A stretch of DNA of 45,739 bases from Acidimicrobiales bacterium (GTDB taxonomy: Bacteria; Actinomycetota; Acidimicrobiia; Acidimicrobiales; UBA8190), in the NCBI GenBank assembly GCA_017882995.1, contig JADGOL010000055.1, positions 1-45,739 of the forward strand, written 5' to 3'. Positions 31,367 to 41,186 of this stretch are shown piece after piece. The notes beneath the pieces were generated by a model. That model searched no databases and was not told the DNA's origin. It worked only from the letters and a program-made list of their open reading frames with translations. A program made the translations under genes and the position numbers. Position 1 is the stretch's first letter; each line of letters begins with the position of its first letter.

Positions 31367-32236
31367 TCAGCGCCCTTTGAACTCCGGTGCTCGCTTCTCC
31401 ATGAAGGCGGTCATGGCCTCGACCAGGTCGTCCGAGGCGAGGAACCCGGCGTTCCAGGTCGCCACGTAGTCGAGGCCCTCGGCCACGGATTTGTCCTCGC
31501 ACGCGGCGAGCACGGCCTTCGTGCCCTGCACCGCCAACGGCGAGTTGGCGGCGATCTCCAGCGCCAGCCGGCGCGCCGCGGCCAGCGCGGCATCTGCGTC
31601 GGGGAGGACGTCGTTCACCAGGCCGATCTCCTTGGCGCGCCCGGCGGTGATGTCCTTGCCGGTGAACGCCAGCTCGGCCACGTGTCCCTTCCCGATGATC
31701 TGCGGCAGCCGCTGCAGGCTCCCCAGGTCGGCCACGATGGCGACCTTGGTCTCTCGAACCGAGAAGACGGCGTCGGCGCTCGCCACCCTGATGTCGCACG
31801 CGGAGACGACATCGACGCCACCCCCGATGCAGTAGCCGTGGATGGCGGCGATCACGGGCTTGGGGCACTCGGCCACAGACGTCACCGAGGACTGCATCCG
31901 AAGGACGCCTTGTCGCGCCGTCACGGCCCGTGATGCCATCGAGGGCTGGTGGTCCTTGGCACTCCCGTTCCCCCCGCCGGGGCCCTCACCGTCGTTCCCG
32001 CCGCCTCCCGTGAGCATCCCGGCCATGGCCTTGAGGTCGAGACCCACACTGAAATGTGGTCCCCGGGCCGCGATGACGATGGCACGCACGGCGCGGTCCT
32101 GAGACAGCTCACCCATGGCCAGAGGCAGGTCGTTCCAAAAGGCCGGCCCCATGGCGTTGCGGGCCTCGGCACGGTCGAGCCACAGCGTGGCCACGTTGCC
32201 GTCGCGTTCGATCGAGAGCACGTCGTAGTCGGGCAT
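31367..32236 (-). CDS. Enoyl-CoA hydratase/isomerase, dienoyl-CoA isomerase-like
   Basis: A 289-aa crotonase-fold protein. GPHFSVGLDLKAM and IHGYCIGGGVDVVSACDI are the two oxyanion-hole regions. The acid in VADLGSLQRLPQIIG corresponds to the Asp of delta3,5-delta2,4-dienoyl-CoA isomerase (ECH1), so isomerase activity is more likely than hydration. ELAFTGKDITAGRAKEIGLVN is also ECH1-like. A Gly-rich insertion of about 20 residues lies near residue 78, inside the substrate-binding loop. ATG 32236 follows a TAATGT box by six bases. It lies antisense between sufB and sufD, which breaks the suf gene order. Confidence 0.85.
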   Translation of the reverse strand: MPDYDVLSIERDGNVATLWLDRAEARNAMGPAFWNDLPLAMGELSQDRAVRAIVIAARGPHFSVGLDLKAMAGMLTGGGGNDGEGPGGGNGSAKDHQPSMASRAVTARQGVLRMQSSVTSVAECPKPVIAAIHGYCIGGGVDVVSACDIRVASADAVFSVRETKVAIVADLGSLQRLPQIIGKGHVAELAFTGKDITAGRAKEIGLVNDVLPDADAALAAARRLALEIAANSPLAVQGTKAVLAACEDKSVAEGLDYVATWNAGFLASDDLVEAMTAFMEKRAPEFKGR

Positions 32237-32242
32237 GAGGCC

Positions 32243-32248
32243 ACATTA
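32243..32248 (-). promoter_or_regulatory. -10 hexamer of the dienoyl-CoA isomerase-like gene, leaderless type
   Basis: TAATGT on the minus strand ends six bases before ATG 32236. Confidence 0.5.
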
Positions 32249-32332
32249 CGACCGTCGATGGGTCTTCTCGGTCGGCCCCGGATCTCGGCACCGAACGGCC
32301 CGTCACGCCGAAGGAGGGGTGGTTCGGCCCGG

Positions 32333-32338
32333 TAGGAT
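32333..32338 (+). promoter_or_regulatory. -10 hexamer of the sufD-Rieske-sufC1 operon
   Basis: TAGGAT predicts a transcript starting near 32345 with a leader of about 56 bases, consistent with the ribosome binding site at 32386. No CTAYNNNNRTAG palindrome is seen here. Confidence 0.35.
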
Positions 32339-32400
32339 CGGTGAAGGGTCGGCTGCCTGTGAGCCACCCGTGTCCATAGCCGTGTGAGAGAGGCAAACCC

Positions 32401-33759
32401 CTGACCACGTTCACCGCCGAGGCATCCTCGGCACTCGGCGGCCCTGGATGGCTGGTGCGTCGTCGTGCCGAGGCCTGGGAGCGGTTCGCCGCCACGAGCG
32501 TCCCCACCGAAGCCGAAGAGGTGTGGCGATACAGCGGCATCGACGGCTTCGACCTCGATGCCTACGCTCCTGCTCCTCTCGCCGCCGGCCTCGAATCGAC
32601 ACTGGCCGTTGCCCGCCGTCTCGCCGACTCCCTCGGGCCGCGTGCGGGGCTGGTCGTCACCCGCAACGGCACGATCGAGGCCATCGAGATGGAGAGGTCG
32701 GCTCCCGAAGCGCTGTCGGTGACCAACACCCGTACCGCTCCCCGGGCCGCCGCCGCGCCCGAGACCCTCGGAGAGTTGGCCCCCGGACGTGACGCCTTCG
32801 GCGAGTTGCACGATGCTTTTGTCTCTGATGTCGTGCTCGTCGGCGTGCCGCGAAAGACTGTCGTCGCCGACCCCATCGTCGTTGTGCACCTCGTCGATCC
32901 CGGCGCGCATGGTGCACCCGGTGTCGCGGTGTTCCCCCACATGCTCGTCGATCTGGGAACCTCGTCGGAAGCGGGCGTCATCGAGCTCACCGCACCCATC
33001 GTGTCCGACGGCCCCCTTCCCGCCGGCGACGAATCCGACACGACGCCAAGCCCCATGCTCCTGGTTCCGGTGACCGAGCTGCGCGTCGCGGACGACTCGC
33101 ATCTGCGCTACGGCAACCTGCAGGTATTGGGTCAGGGAGCGACCTCCATCGCGCTGCAGGCGAGCTGTGTCGGACGAGACGCCAGCCTGCAGTCGTTCAC
33201 CGCCGGCCTCGGGGGCCGCTATGCCCGGGTACGCACCGATTCCGACCTCCTGGGCCAAGCCGGGCGCACATCGCTCCTGGCCGCGTACCTGGGGACGGGC
33301 GAGCAGGTCCACGACTTCCGGACCCTCCAGGATCATCACGCTCCTCGCACCGAGAGCCAGCTGCTGTTCAAAGGGGCGGTGGCCGACACGGCGCGCTCGG
33401 TGTACAGCGGCTTGATCCGGATCCGGAAAGGGGCACGGGGGGCCAATGCCTTCCAGACGAACCACAACCTCGTGCTTTCCGAAGGCGCCCATGCCGACTC
33501 CGTCCCCAATCTCGACATCGACGAGAACGACGTGCGCTGTAGCCACGCGTCGACCGTGGGCCCCATCGACGAGGAGCAGCGGTACTACCTCGAGACGCGG
33601 GGAATCGCACCTGCGGTCGCCGAGCGGCTCATCGTCCTGGGCTTCTTCTCGGACCTGGCCGGACGAGCGCCGTTCCCGGGAGTAGGACGCTGGGTGGAAG
33701 AAGCCGTGCACCGTCGCATGGCCGGGCGACTGTCGGCCCAAGGGGGCACCGATGGGTGA
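32401..33759 (+). CDS. sufD: SUF assembly protein SufD, probable CTG start
   Basis: The 452-aa SufD subunit, structural partner of SufB in the SufBCD complex. The family N-terminus ALGGPGWLVRRRAEAWERF and EEVWRYSGIDGF are visible, as is the C-terminal CSHASTVGPIDEEQRYYL with the conserved His. The N-terminal motif begins before the first standard start codon in frame (GTG 32455), and the frame is closed at 32377. The only suitable codon is CTG 32401, which has GAGAGG seven bases upstream. The Rieske gene overlaps the end by eight bases and sufC1 follows by four-base overlap, forming one operon. Confidence 0.92.
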   Translation: MTTFTAEASSALGGPGWLVRRRAEAWERFAATSVPTEAEEVWRYSGIDGFDLDAYAPAPLAAGLESTLAVARRLADSLGPRAGLVVTRNGTIEAIEMERSAPEALSVTNTRTAPRAAAAPETLGELAPGRDAFGELHDAFVSDVVLVGVPRKTVVADPIVVVHLVDPGAHGAPGVAVFPHMLVDLGTSSEAGVIELTAPIVSDGPLPAGDESDTTPSPMLLVPVTELRVADDSHLRYGNLQVLGQGATSIALQASCVGRDASLQSFTAGLGGRYARVRTDSDLLGQAGRTSLLAAYLGTGEQVHDFRTLQDHHAPRTESQLLFKGAVADTARSVYSGLIRIRKGARGANAFQTNHNLVLSEGAHADSVPNLDIDENDVRCSHASTVGPIDEEQRYYLETRGIAPAVAERLIVLGFFSDLAGRAPFPGVGRWVEEAVHRRMAGRLSAQGGTDG

Positions 33760-34069
33760 CACGGTGCGTCTGTGCGGACGTGACGAGTTGTCGTCGGGAG
33801 AGGCCCGGCGCTTCGACATCGGAGCTCACCGGATCGCGCTCGTGCGGATCGAGGACGATTTCCACGCCATCGGTGACATCTGCAGTCATGAGGACTACTC
33901 GCTCTCCGAAGGAGAGGTGCTCGTCGACGCGTGCGAGATCGAGTGCTGGAAGCACGGGTCGATGTTCGACCTCGTGACGGGCGATCCAAGGTCGCTGCCC
34001 GCCACCAAACCCGTTCCCGTCTACAGCGTGCGGGTCGACGGGGACGACGTGCTCGTGGAGCTCCCGTGA
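33752..34069 (+). CDS. Rieske-type [2Fe-2S] ferredoxin of the SUF operon
   Basis: A 105-aa Rieske protein. The cluster ligands are Cys44 and His46 (CSHEDYSLSEG) and Cys65 and His68 (CWKHGSMFD), the non-heme oxygenase-ferredoxin spacing. No membrane segment is present, so it is soluble. Such a gene is commonly found between sufD and sufC in actinobacteria, where it may supply electrons for cluster assembly or be a client; its exact role is not established. ATG 33752 overlaps sufD by eight bases, and sufC1 begins inside its stop. Confidence 0.9.
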   Translation: MGDTVRLCGRDELSSGEARRFDIGAHRIALVRIEDDFHAIGDICSHEDYSLSEGEVLVDACEIECWKHGSMFDLVTGDPRSLPATKPVPVYSVRVDGDDVLVELP

Positions 34070-34887
34070 CTGCGACGAGCCCGACGACCGAGGTGAGCCG
34101 GGGCGGCTCCCACGAGCTCGTCATCGACGGCCTCCGGGCGGGCGTGGCGGGGTTGGAGGTGCTGACCGGAGTCGACCTCGTGGTGAGAAGTGGCGAGGTC
34201 CACGCCGTCATGGGCCCGAACGGTTCGGGCAAGAGCACGCTCGCGCATGTCCTCATGGGCAAACCCGGCTACCAGGTCCTCGGCGGTACCGTGACGCTCG
34301 ACGGCGAGGATCTTCTACGGCTGGCGCCGTTCGAACGCGCCCGGCTGGGGCTGTTCCTTGCCCCCCAGGACCCCATCGAGGTACCCGGGGTGGGGCTGCA
34401 CCAGACGCTCACCGAGGCCCTGGCGGGGCGGGGGATGAGCCCCGACGACGCCAAGGGGTCACTGGCGGCGCGGGCGTTGGTCGAGGCGCAGCGGGTGGGG
34501 CTCGAGACGCGCCTCCTCGAGCGCCCGCTCAACGTCGACCTGTCAGGGGGCGAGCGCAAGCGGAGCGAGACGTTGCAGATGGCGTTGTTGCAGCCCAACA
34601 TCGCAGTGCTCGACGAGCTCGATTCGGGTATCGACATCGACGGACTGCACGACGTGGCCCAGCGTGTGCGCGACGGTGTTGCGGAATGGGGTCTCGGGGT
34701 TCTCGCCATCACCCATTACCGGCGCCTGCTCTCTGTGTTGCAGCCCGACGTGGTGCACGTGCTCGTGCGCGGTCGCATCGTGGCGAGCGGCGGACCCGAG
34801 TTGGCCGGCGAGCTCGAGCGAACGGGATATGCGGCCTTCGAGACCGCAGCTCGGGCCGACGACTCCGGCACCGGCATCCAAAACTGA
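34066..34887 (+). CDS. sufC: SUF ATPase SufC, divergent copy (SufC1)
   Basis: A 273-aa ABC-type ATPase of the SufC family. Walker A is GPNGSGKS at residues 50-57; the Q-loop is FLAPQDPIEVPGV; the signature is LSGGERKRSE; Walker B is VLDELDSGID. The SufC hallmark DETDSGLD is changed to DELDSGID, and FQYPEE to PQDPIE. A second, canonical SufC lies at 40.4 kb. GTG 34066 overlaps the Rieske stop by four bases. It is co-transcribed with sufD, so it probably energises the SufBCD complex. Whether the two SufCs form heterodimers is unknown. Confidence 0.9.
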   Translation: MTATSPTTEVSRGGSHELVIDGLRAGVAGLEVLTGVDLVVRSGEVHAVMGPNGSGKSTLAHVLMGKPGYQVLGGTVTLDGEDLLRLAPFERARLGLFLAPQDPIEVPGVGLHQTLTEALAGRGMSPDDAKGSLAARALVEAQRVGLETRLLERPLNVDLSGGERKRSETLQMALLQPNIAVLDELDSGIDIDGLHDVAQRVRDGVAEWGLGVLAITHYRRLLSVLQPDVVHVLVRGRIVASGGPELAGELERTGYAAFETAARADDSGTGIQN

Positions 34888-34911
34888 TTCGTCAGTCAGT
34901 AACGCCGGCGG

Positions 34912-34917
34912 TACCAT
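34912..34917 (+). promoter_or_regulatory. -10 hexamer of the second LLM gene
   Basis: TACCAT lies 42 bases before GTG 34959; AGGAGG at 34947-34952 is the ribosome binding site, six bases from the start. The transcript would have a leader of about 35 bases. Confidence 0.35.
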
Positions 34918-34958
34918 GACCGCGGCGCTGCCCAGTGGTTCGACGCAGGAGGCCCACC

Positions 34959-36140
34959 GTGCGTTTCTTCAGCTTCCACCTGATGCCCTATCCGGACCTG
35001 CCTCCTGACTACGACGGCCCGGCGTGGATCACGTGTCCGAACGAGCTGTTCGACCCTCGGCTCGGCGGCGATCTCTACAACCGCTATATCGATGAGCTCG
35101 TGTATGCCGAGGAGCTCGGTTTCGACGGCGTGTGCGTCAACGAGCACCATCAGAATGCCTACGGCATCATGCCGTCCCCGAACCTCATCGCATCGATTCT
35201 CGCCCGCCTGACATCCCGCGTCCGTATCGCGGTTGTGGGCAACGCCCTTCCTTTGTACGACCCCCCGACGCGCGTGGCGGAGGAGTTCGCCATGATCGAC
35301 TGCATCAGTGGAGGTCGGCTCATCGCGGGAATGGTCGTGGGTGGGGGACCGGAGTACTACTCGTCCTCGTTGAACCCGGCGCACGCGCGAGAACGATTCG
35401 CCGAAGCCCACGACCTGATTCTCAAGGTATGGACCGAGCCCGGGCCGTTCGAGTTCATCGGCAAGCACTACAAGCTTCGCTATGTGAATTCTTGGCCCCG
35501 ACCGATCCAGCAGCCTCATCCCGAGATATGGATCCCCGGTGTCGGGTCGCTCGAGACGCTCGAATTCGTGGCCAAGCACCGCTACGCCTACATGGGCATC
35601 CCGTACTTCCACATCAGCGCGTTCGAGCGGATGTTCGCCATGATGCGCGAAGCGTGCCAGAAGGAGGGCTACGACGCCGATCCGTTGCAACTCGGATGGC
35701 TCGTTCCGATCTTCGTGGCCGAGACCGACGCCGAGGCCCGCCGGCGCTACGAGGAGCATTTCTGGTATTTCGTCCGTCGACTCCTCCCGGGCATCAACAT
35801 CTCACCCCCCGGCTACACCTCTGTTCGCTCGGCGGAGAACATCATGAAGAATGCAGGGACTTTCGCCCTGAACCTCGAAACATGGGACGAGGTTGTCGAC
35901 GGTCAGTACGCAATCGTCGGATCCCCCGAGACGGTCACGGAATTGCTTTCGGCCAACATCGAACGGCTCGGGGTCGGGAACCTCCTCGGCCTCTTCCAGT
36001 TGGGCACGCTTCCGGCCGCTGACACCAAGCAGAGCCTGGAGCTCTTCGCCACCGAAGTGATGCCGAAGTTGCGTGACTCGTTTCCCGGCGTCCACTCGGC
36101 GGGCGCCCCCGTGCCGGCCCCGGCGGTGGCGCCGTCGTGA
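34959..36140 (+). CDS. LLM class flavin-dependent oxidoreductase (luciferase-like), second copy
   Basis: A 393-aa luciferase-superfamily oxidoreductase. VRFFSFHLMPYPDLPPDYDG begins the barrel, followed by GFDGVCVNEHHQNAYGIMPS, VRIAVVGNALPLYDPP, DCISGGRLIAGMVVGGGPEYY and IAIVGSPETVTELL-like GQYAIVGSPETVTELL. AGGAGG lies six bases before GTG 34959; the open frame to 34935 lacks similarity. It is only distantly like the copy at 24.8 kb. The alpha/beta hydrolase overlaps its stop by four bases, so the two likely act on the same substrate. That is inference; the substrate is unknown. Confidence 0.85.
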   Translation: MRFFSFHLMPYPDLPPDYDGPAWITCPNELFDPRLGGDLYNRYIDELVYAEELGFDGVCVNEHHQNAYGIMPSPNLIASILARLTSRVRIAVVGNALPLYDPPTRVAEEFAMIDCISGGRLIAGMVVGGGPEYYSSSLNPAHARERFAEAHDLILKVWTEPGPFEFIGKHYKLRYVNSWPRPIQQPHPEIWIPGVGSLETLEFVAKHRYAYMGIPYFHISAFERMFAMMREACQKEGYDADPLQLGWLVPIFVAETDAEARRRYEEHFWYFVRRLLPGINISPPGYTSVRSAENIMKNAGTFALNLETWDEVVDGQYAIVGSPETVTELLSANIERLGVGNLLGLFQLGTLPAADTKQSLELFATEVMPKLRDSFPGVHSAGAPVPAPAVAPS

Positions 36141-36949
36141 CCACGCTGGCGCGCCACACCCTCGACAGCGCGGTCGGCGAGATCGAGGTACACCGGGGAG
36201 GGTCGGCTGGACCGGCGCCACTCGTGTACCTGCACTCGGCCCAGGGCGAGGGGCCGGGCATGGCGCTGTTGGAGCAGCTGGCGGACACGCGACAGGTCGT
36301 GGCCCCGTTGTTCCCCGGCTTCGGGAGCTCCGAGGGCCTCCAACACATCGACGACATCGAGGACGCGGCGTTCCATGTCTTGGATGTCCTCGACCGTCTG
36401 GACCTGCCGTGGTGCGACATGGTCGGGTTGTCGCTCGGGGGATGGATGGCTGCCGAGCTTGCCGTGCGATGGCCCGAGCGGGTGCGACGAATGGTGCTCG
36501 TCAACCCGGTGGGGTTGTACCTGCGCGATGCGCCGATCACCGAGATCTTCGGTCGGGCACCGTCGGAGCTCGCGGGTGAGCTCTTCGCCGATCACGACAA
36601 TCCGATCGCCCAGCTCATGCGGGCCATGGACGGCATGGAGGCGGATCCGTCACAGATCCCCTTCGAGTTGGTGCGTCCGATCCTGCAGTCCCAGGCCGCC
36701 ACGGCCAAGGTGGGATGGAACCCGTACCTCCACGACCCCAAGTTGTTGTCCCGGTTGGGTCGAGTGACCGCACCCACACTGATCGTCCATGCCCGCAAGG
36801 ACGGCATCGTCCCCCGGGCCCACGCCGAGGCGTATGCGTCGGCCATTCCCGACGCCAAGCTCGTCGATCTCGACGCCGCCGCCCACTTGGCTCCGCTGGA
36901 GCGACCCGACGAGGTGGCCAAGCTCGTGCTCGAACACCTGGGGGACTGA
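36137..36949 (+). CDS. Alpha/beta hydrolase, MhpC-like
   Basis: A 270-aa alpha/beta hydrolase. The nucleophile elbow is VGLSLGGWM with Ser99, the acid lies in HARKDGIVP and the His in AAHLAPLERPDE, the classical order. A cap domain lies between strands 6 and 7. GTG 36137 overlaps the LLM stop by four bases, so the two are co-translated. Substrate unknown; ring-cleavage-product hydrolases of the MhpC type are the nearest analogues. Confidence 0.85.
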   Translation: MTTLARHTLDSAVGEIEVHRGGSAGPAPLVYLHSAQGEGPGMALLEQLADTRQVVAPLFPGFGSSEGLQHIDDIEDAAFHVLDVLDRLDLPWCDMVGLSLGGWMAAELAVRWPERVRRMVLVNPVGLYLRDAPITEIFGRAPSELAGELFADHDNPIAQLMRAMDGMEADPSQIPFELVRPILQSQAATAKVGWNPYLHDPKLLSRLGRVTAPTLIVHARKDGIVPRAHAEAYASAIPDAKLVDLDAAAHLAPLERPDEVAKLVLEHLGD

Positions 36950-37021
36950 CTCCAGCACCGTCCGCTGTGGAGATGCCCGTCGGCACGGCGTGCGCGACGT
37001 GGTCCCGGTGGGACGCGCTGG

Positions 37022-37027
37022 TACCGT
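37022..37027 (+). promoter_or_regulatory. -10 hexamer of the LCP gene, leaderless type
   Basis: TACCGT ends eight bases before ATG 37036. Confidence 0.45.
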
Positions 37028-37035
37028 CTGTCGTC

Positions 37036-38514
37036 ATGGCCCGCCGCCCTCCCCGTGGTACGGCCGCGGGAAAGGGCAAGCTCATCGGCCACGCACGCCT
37101 GGATCCGGAGTCAGGATCAGGGCTCGGAGACACCCCCGCCCCACCGCCGGGGCTCCAAGGTCTCGGCGAGGGAACCGGCGAAGCGCCGCGGCCGACCCCG
37201 CCCGAGCCGTCGGGTCCGTTGACGCCAGCGGCGTCGGGCGAGCTCAGTGCCGACACCACCGGACATGAGCCCGCACAGCCACCCGGAGAAGCTCCGCAGG
37301 ACACCCCGCCCGTCGTTGCGCCGGTCAGGCGCCACCGTCGCCGTCGGCGCAGCACCGGCGAGCGGGTCATCCGCTGGGCCGCCCTGATCGTGGCGATCGT
37401 GCTGGTGGCGGCGGGTTCGGTCTACGGGTACCTGTGGTACCGCCTCGGGGAGATCAAGTCGGTCAAGTGCTCGGCGTGCGCGGTCGAGCCGCCCGGTGCG
37501 CCCTACAACGTGTTGATCGTGGGATCGGACTCACGGGCCGGGGATAGCGCCGCCGCCGCCAAGGCCTTCGGCAGTGCTTCGCAGGTCGGTGGCCAGCGCA
37601 GCGACACGATCAAGATCCTCCACGTGGACCCGGCCACGAACTCTGCTCGGCTGCTGTCGATCCCGAGAGACACCTACGTCGAGTTGTCGGGAATGCCTTC
37701 GGGCACAGGGTTGGCGTCGCACAACAAGATCAATACGGCGTTCAACAGTGGACCGGGACCGTTGATCGAGACCATCGAGAGCACCTTTGGCATCCTCATC
37801 AACCATTTCGTGATCACGAGCTTCAACGGGGTGATCGATCTCGTGAAGGCGGTCGGTGGGATCAATCTGAACTTTCCCTATCCCGTGCGCGACAACGACC
37901 AGGGGAACAACAACTCCGGCCTCGTCATCACCCACGCCGGCTGTCAGACCCTCGACGGCAACATGGCACTGGCGTTGGCCCGCTCGCGCTTCTACGAGTA
38001 CGAGATCCGCAGGGGGTATTGGCAGTACGACGGCAGCGGTGACCTGGGACGCATCCAGCGTCAGAACGCCATCATCGAAGCAGTGATCGACAAGGCGAAG
38101 TCGAGCTACGACCCCTTGAAGGTCAACGCCTTCCTCGGCTCGATCGTCCACGACATCACCAAGGACGACGCCATGTCGACGAGCATGATGATCTCGTTGG
38201 CGCAGCGTTACCACGCCTTCTCGGGATCGGCGCTGCACACCTTCACTCTCCCGACCCTCGGGGCGAGCTCGAGCGTGGCCGGATCGATCGAGGTCGTGCA
38301 AGAGCCCGCCGCGAGCCAGCTCATCAGCCAGTTCCTCGGAACCTCCCCGGAGCCGGTCGTGACGCCACCACTCAGCGCCTACGGGACGCCGGTCACCGTG
38401 CCGTCCACGACCACCACGACCACCACGAAACCATCGAGCGGGAGTGGCGGAGGCCAATCCGCCACCACGACGACGGTGCCGGGCACGGGCCCGTTCAATC
38501 CCACCCCCTGTTGA
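37036..38514 (+). CDS. LytR-CpsA-Psr family protein
   Basis: A 492-aa membrane-anchored LCP ligase that would attach secondary wall polymers to peptidoglycan. A Pro/Ala-rich cytoplasmic region of about 95 residues precedes the Arg-rich stop RRHRRRRRS and a membrane segment at about 113-134. The LCP domain (about 155-390) shows LIVGSDSRAGD, QRSDTIKILHVDP, SIPRDTYVEL, HNKINTAF and ARSRFYEYE, with conserved Arg and Asp residues for polyprenyl-phosphate binding. A Thr/Ser/Pro-rich tail ends the protein. ATG 37036 follows a -10 box by eight bases; the longer frame is a shadow of the hydrolase gene. It converges with sufU. Confidence 0.9.
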   Translation: MARRPPRGTAAGKGKLIGHARLDPESGSGLGDTPAPPPGLQGLGEGTGEAPRPTPPEPSGPLTPAASGELSADTTGHEPAQPPGEAPQDTPPVVAPVRRHRRRRRSTGERVIRWAALIVAIVLVAAGSVYGYLWYRLGEIKSVKCSACAVEPPGAPYNVLIVGSDSRAGDSAAAAKAFGSASQVGGQRSDTIKILHVDPATNSARLLSIPRDTYVELSGMPSGTGLASHNKINTAFNSGPGPLIETIESTFGILINHFVITSFNGVIDLVKAVGGINLNFPYPVRDNDQGNNNSGLVITHAGCQTLDGNMALALARSRFYEYEIRRGYWQYDGSGDLGRIQRQNAIIEAVIDKAKSSYDPLKVNAFLGSIVHDITKDDAMSTSMMISLAQRYHAFSGSALHTFTLPTLGASSSVAGSIEVVQEPAASQLISQFLGTSPEPVVTPPLSAYGTPVTVPSTTTTTTTKPSSGSGGGQSATTTTVPGTGPFNPTPC

Positions 38515-38528
38515 GGCCCCCGCCGCTC

Positions 38529-39053
38529 TCAGGCGTCGAGAACGATGCCCTGCTCGGCCTCGTCGAGACCTTGGGCCAGGGTGTTCCACGACAAGGTGGC
38601 GCACTTGATGCGAACCGGGAACTTGACCACCCCCTGCAGGGCGGCAAGCTCTCCGAGGGACTCGGGATCGGTCGCCGGCGCGTCGGCTCCGTCCTCCGCC
38701 GACCCGTTGCTCGACACGTCGCCTTCGGGTGAGTCGCCCAGGCGTGCCTCGTGAACCGACATCATCGCCTTGAACGTGCGGATCAGGTTGCGGGCCTCGG
38801 TCACGGACTTGCCCTTCACTGCAGAGGACATGAGCGATGCCGATGACTGGCTGATCGAGCAACCCTGCCCGGCGAAGCGGATGTCGGTGACCGTGCCGTC
38901 GTGCACCTGCACGTAGACGACGACCTCGTCACCACACAGCGGGTTGAAGCCCTCGACCCGCTGCGCGGGGGGCGAGGGCAGCTCGCCGCGGTTGCGGGGG
39001 CTGCGGTAGTGGTCGAGGATGATCTCGCGGTAGAGGTCTTCCAGACCGGTCAT
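38529..39053 (-). CDS. sufU: SUF scaffold / sulfur-transfer protein SufU
   Basis: The 174-aa NifU-like SufU, which takes sulfur from SufS. The conserved residues are Cys40 and Asp42 in NPLCGD, Cys65 in GQGCSIS and Cys151 in RIKCATLSW. Between about residues 107 and 133 lies an acidic, Ser/Ala-rich stretch (GDSPEGDVSSNGSAEDGAD), longer than the insertion normal for SufU. ATG 39053 has GAGGAG a few bases upstream. It is the last gene of sufC2-sufS-sufU, 64 bases after sufS. Confidence 0.92.
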   Translation of the reverse strand: MTGLEDLYREIILDHYRSPRNRGELPSPPAQRVEGFNPLCGDEVVVYVQVHDGTVTDIRFAGQGCSISQSSASLMSSAVKGKSVTEARNLIRTFKAMMSVHEARLGDSPEGDVSSNGSAEDGADAPATDPESLGELAALQGVVKFPVRIKCATLSWNTLAQGLDEAEQGIVLDA

Positions 39054-39117
39054 GGGCTCCTCGTTGTTCGGGACACGTTCGTCGCCTCGTGGGATGCGAT
39101 GTTCTGATGACGCTGCA

Positions 39118-40412
39118 CTACGCGAACAGGGTACCGGCCTCGGCGATCGCGTCGGCCAGGACGTCCACGTCGGACTCGTCGTTGTAGAGGTACAGCGAGG
39201 CCCGGGCCGTTGCGTTGACGCCCAGGCGCCTCATCAGGGGCTTGGCACAGTGGTGACCGGCTCGGACACACACGCCGGCCTGGTCGAGCACCTGGGCGAG
39301 GTCATGGGGATGGACGTCGCGGTACGCCAGTGACAGGACGCCGCCTCGTTCGACGGTCCCGGGCGGACCGAAGATCTTGAGGTCGTCCCCGAAGCGCTCC
39401 GCCAAGACGGACTGGGCGTACGCCGTCAGATCGACCTCGTGGGCGCGAATGGCATCGAGGCCTATCGATTCCAGGTAGGAGACCGCCGCACCGAACCCGA
39501 CCGCTTCCGCGATCGGGGGCGTGCCGGCCTCGAACTTCCAAGGCAGGACATTGGCCGTGAACCCGTCGTGGCGGACGTCGCGGATCATCCCGCCCCCACC
39601 CAGGAACGGTGGCATCGCCTCGAGCAGTTCACGACGACCCCACAGCACCCCGATCCCGGTGGGGCCGAGCATCTTGTGGGCGCTGAAGGCCAGGAAGTCA
39701 CAGCCGAGCCGGGTCACATCGGTGGGGACGTGGGGAACGGACTGGGCGCCGTCGGCGAGCACCACCGCTCCGGCGCGATGAGCAGCCTCGGCGATCTGTG
39801 CGAAGGGCGTGATGGTCCCGAGCACATTCGACATCGTGGTACAGGCCACCAGCTTGACGCCGTCGAGGAGGCGGTCGAGGTCGGAGAGGTCGAGACGGTA
39901 TTCGTCGTCGATGCCGATCCACCGCAACTCGATTCCTCGTTCTTCGGCCAGCATCAGCCACGGCACGATGTTGGCGTGGTGCTCCATGTCGGTGAGCAGC
40001 ACCACGTCACCGTGTCCCAGATTCGAGCGGGCCCAGGTGGCCGCGACGAGGTTGATGGCCTCGGTGGCGTTCTTGGTGAAGATCACCTCGTGCTCGGGAT
40101 CGGGGGCGCCGATGAGTCGTCCCACCGCCACTCGGGCCGCCTCGTAGAGGCGGTCCGCCTCCTCGGCGAGGGTGTAGACGCCGCGGTGCACGTTGGCATG
40201 GGTGGTTTGGTAGTACGAGTCCATGGCGTCGAGGACGCTCTGCGGACGTTGGGCGGACGACGCCGAGTCGAGATAGACGACACGATGGCCGTGCACGGTA
40301 CGGCCGAGGATGGGGAAATCGCCTTTGAGCTTGGAGAAATCGACGTCAGAGGGGCACGAGTCGGTGCGCATCGTCGGCGCAACCTTCTGGTCGACGCGAG
40401 AGTTCGTCACCG

Positions 40413-40425
<13 letters not shown>
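39118..40425 (-). CDS. sufS: Cysteine desulfurase SufS
   Basis: The 435-aa PLP-dependent desulfurase of the SUF system, which turns cysteine into alanine and enzyme-bound persulfide. The PLP Lys is residue 251 in SAHKMLGP and the catalytic Cys is residue 393 in AGHHCAKPLMRRLGV, the short type II active-site loop. TDMEHHANIVPW and DGAQSVPHVPTDV are further family blocks. The gene starts 13 bases before the end of sufC2, so the two are coupled. SufU downstream is its sulfur acceptor. Confidence 0.94.
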
Positions 40426-41156
<731 letters not shown>

Positions 41157-41162
41157 GCCGGC

Positions 41163-41168
41163 AGTCTA
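41163..41168 (-). promoter_or_regulatory. -10 hexamer of sufC2-sufS-sufU, leaderless type
   Basis: TAGACT on the minus strand ends six bases before GTG 41156. Confidence 0.5.
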
Positions 41169-41186
41169 CCGGCGCAGCGAGATTTT

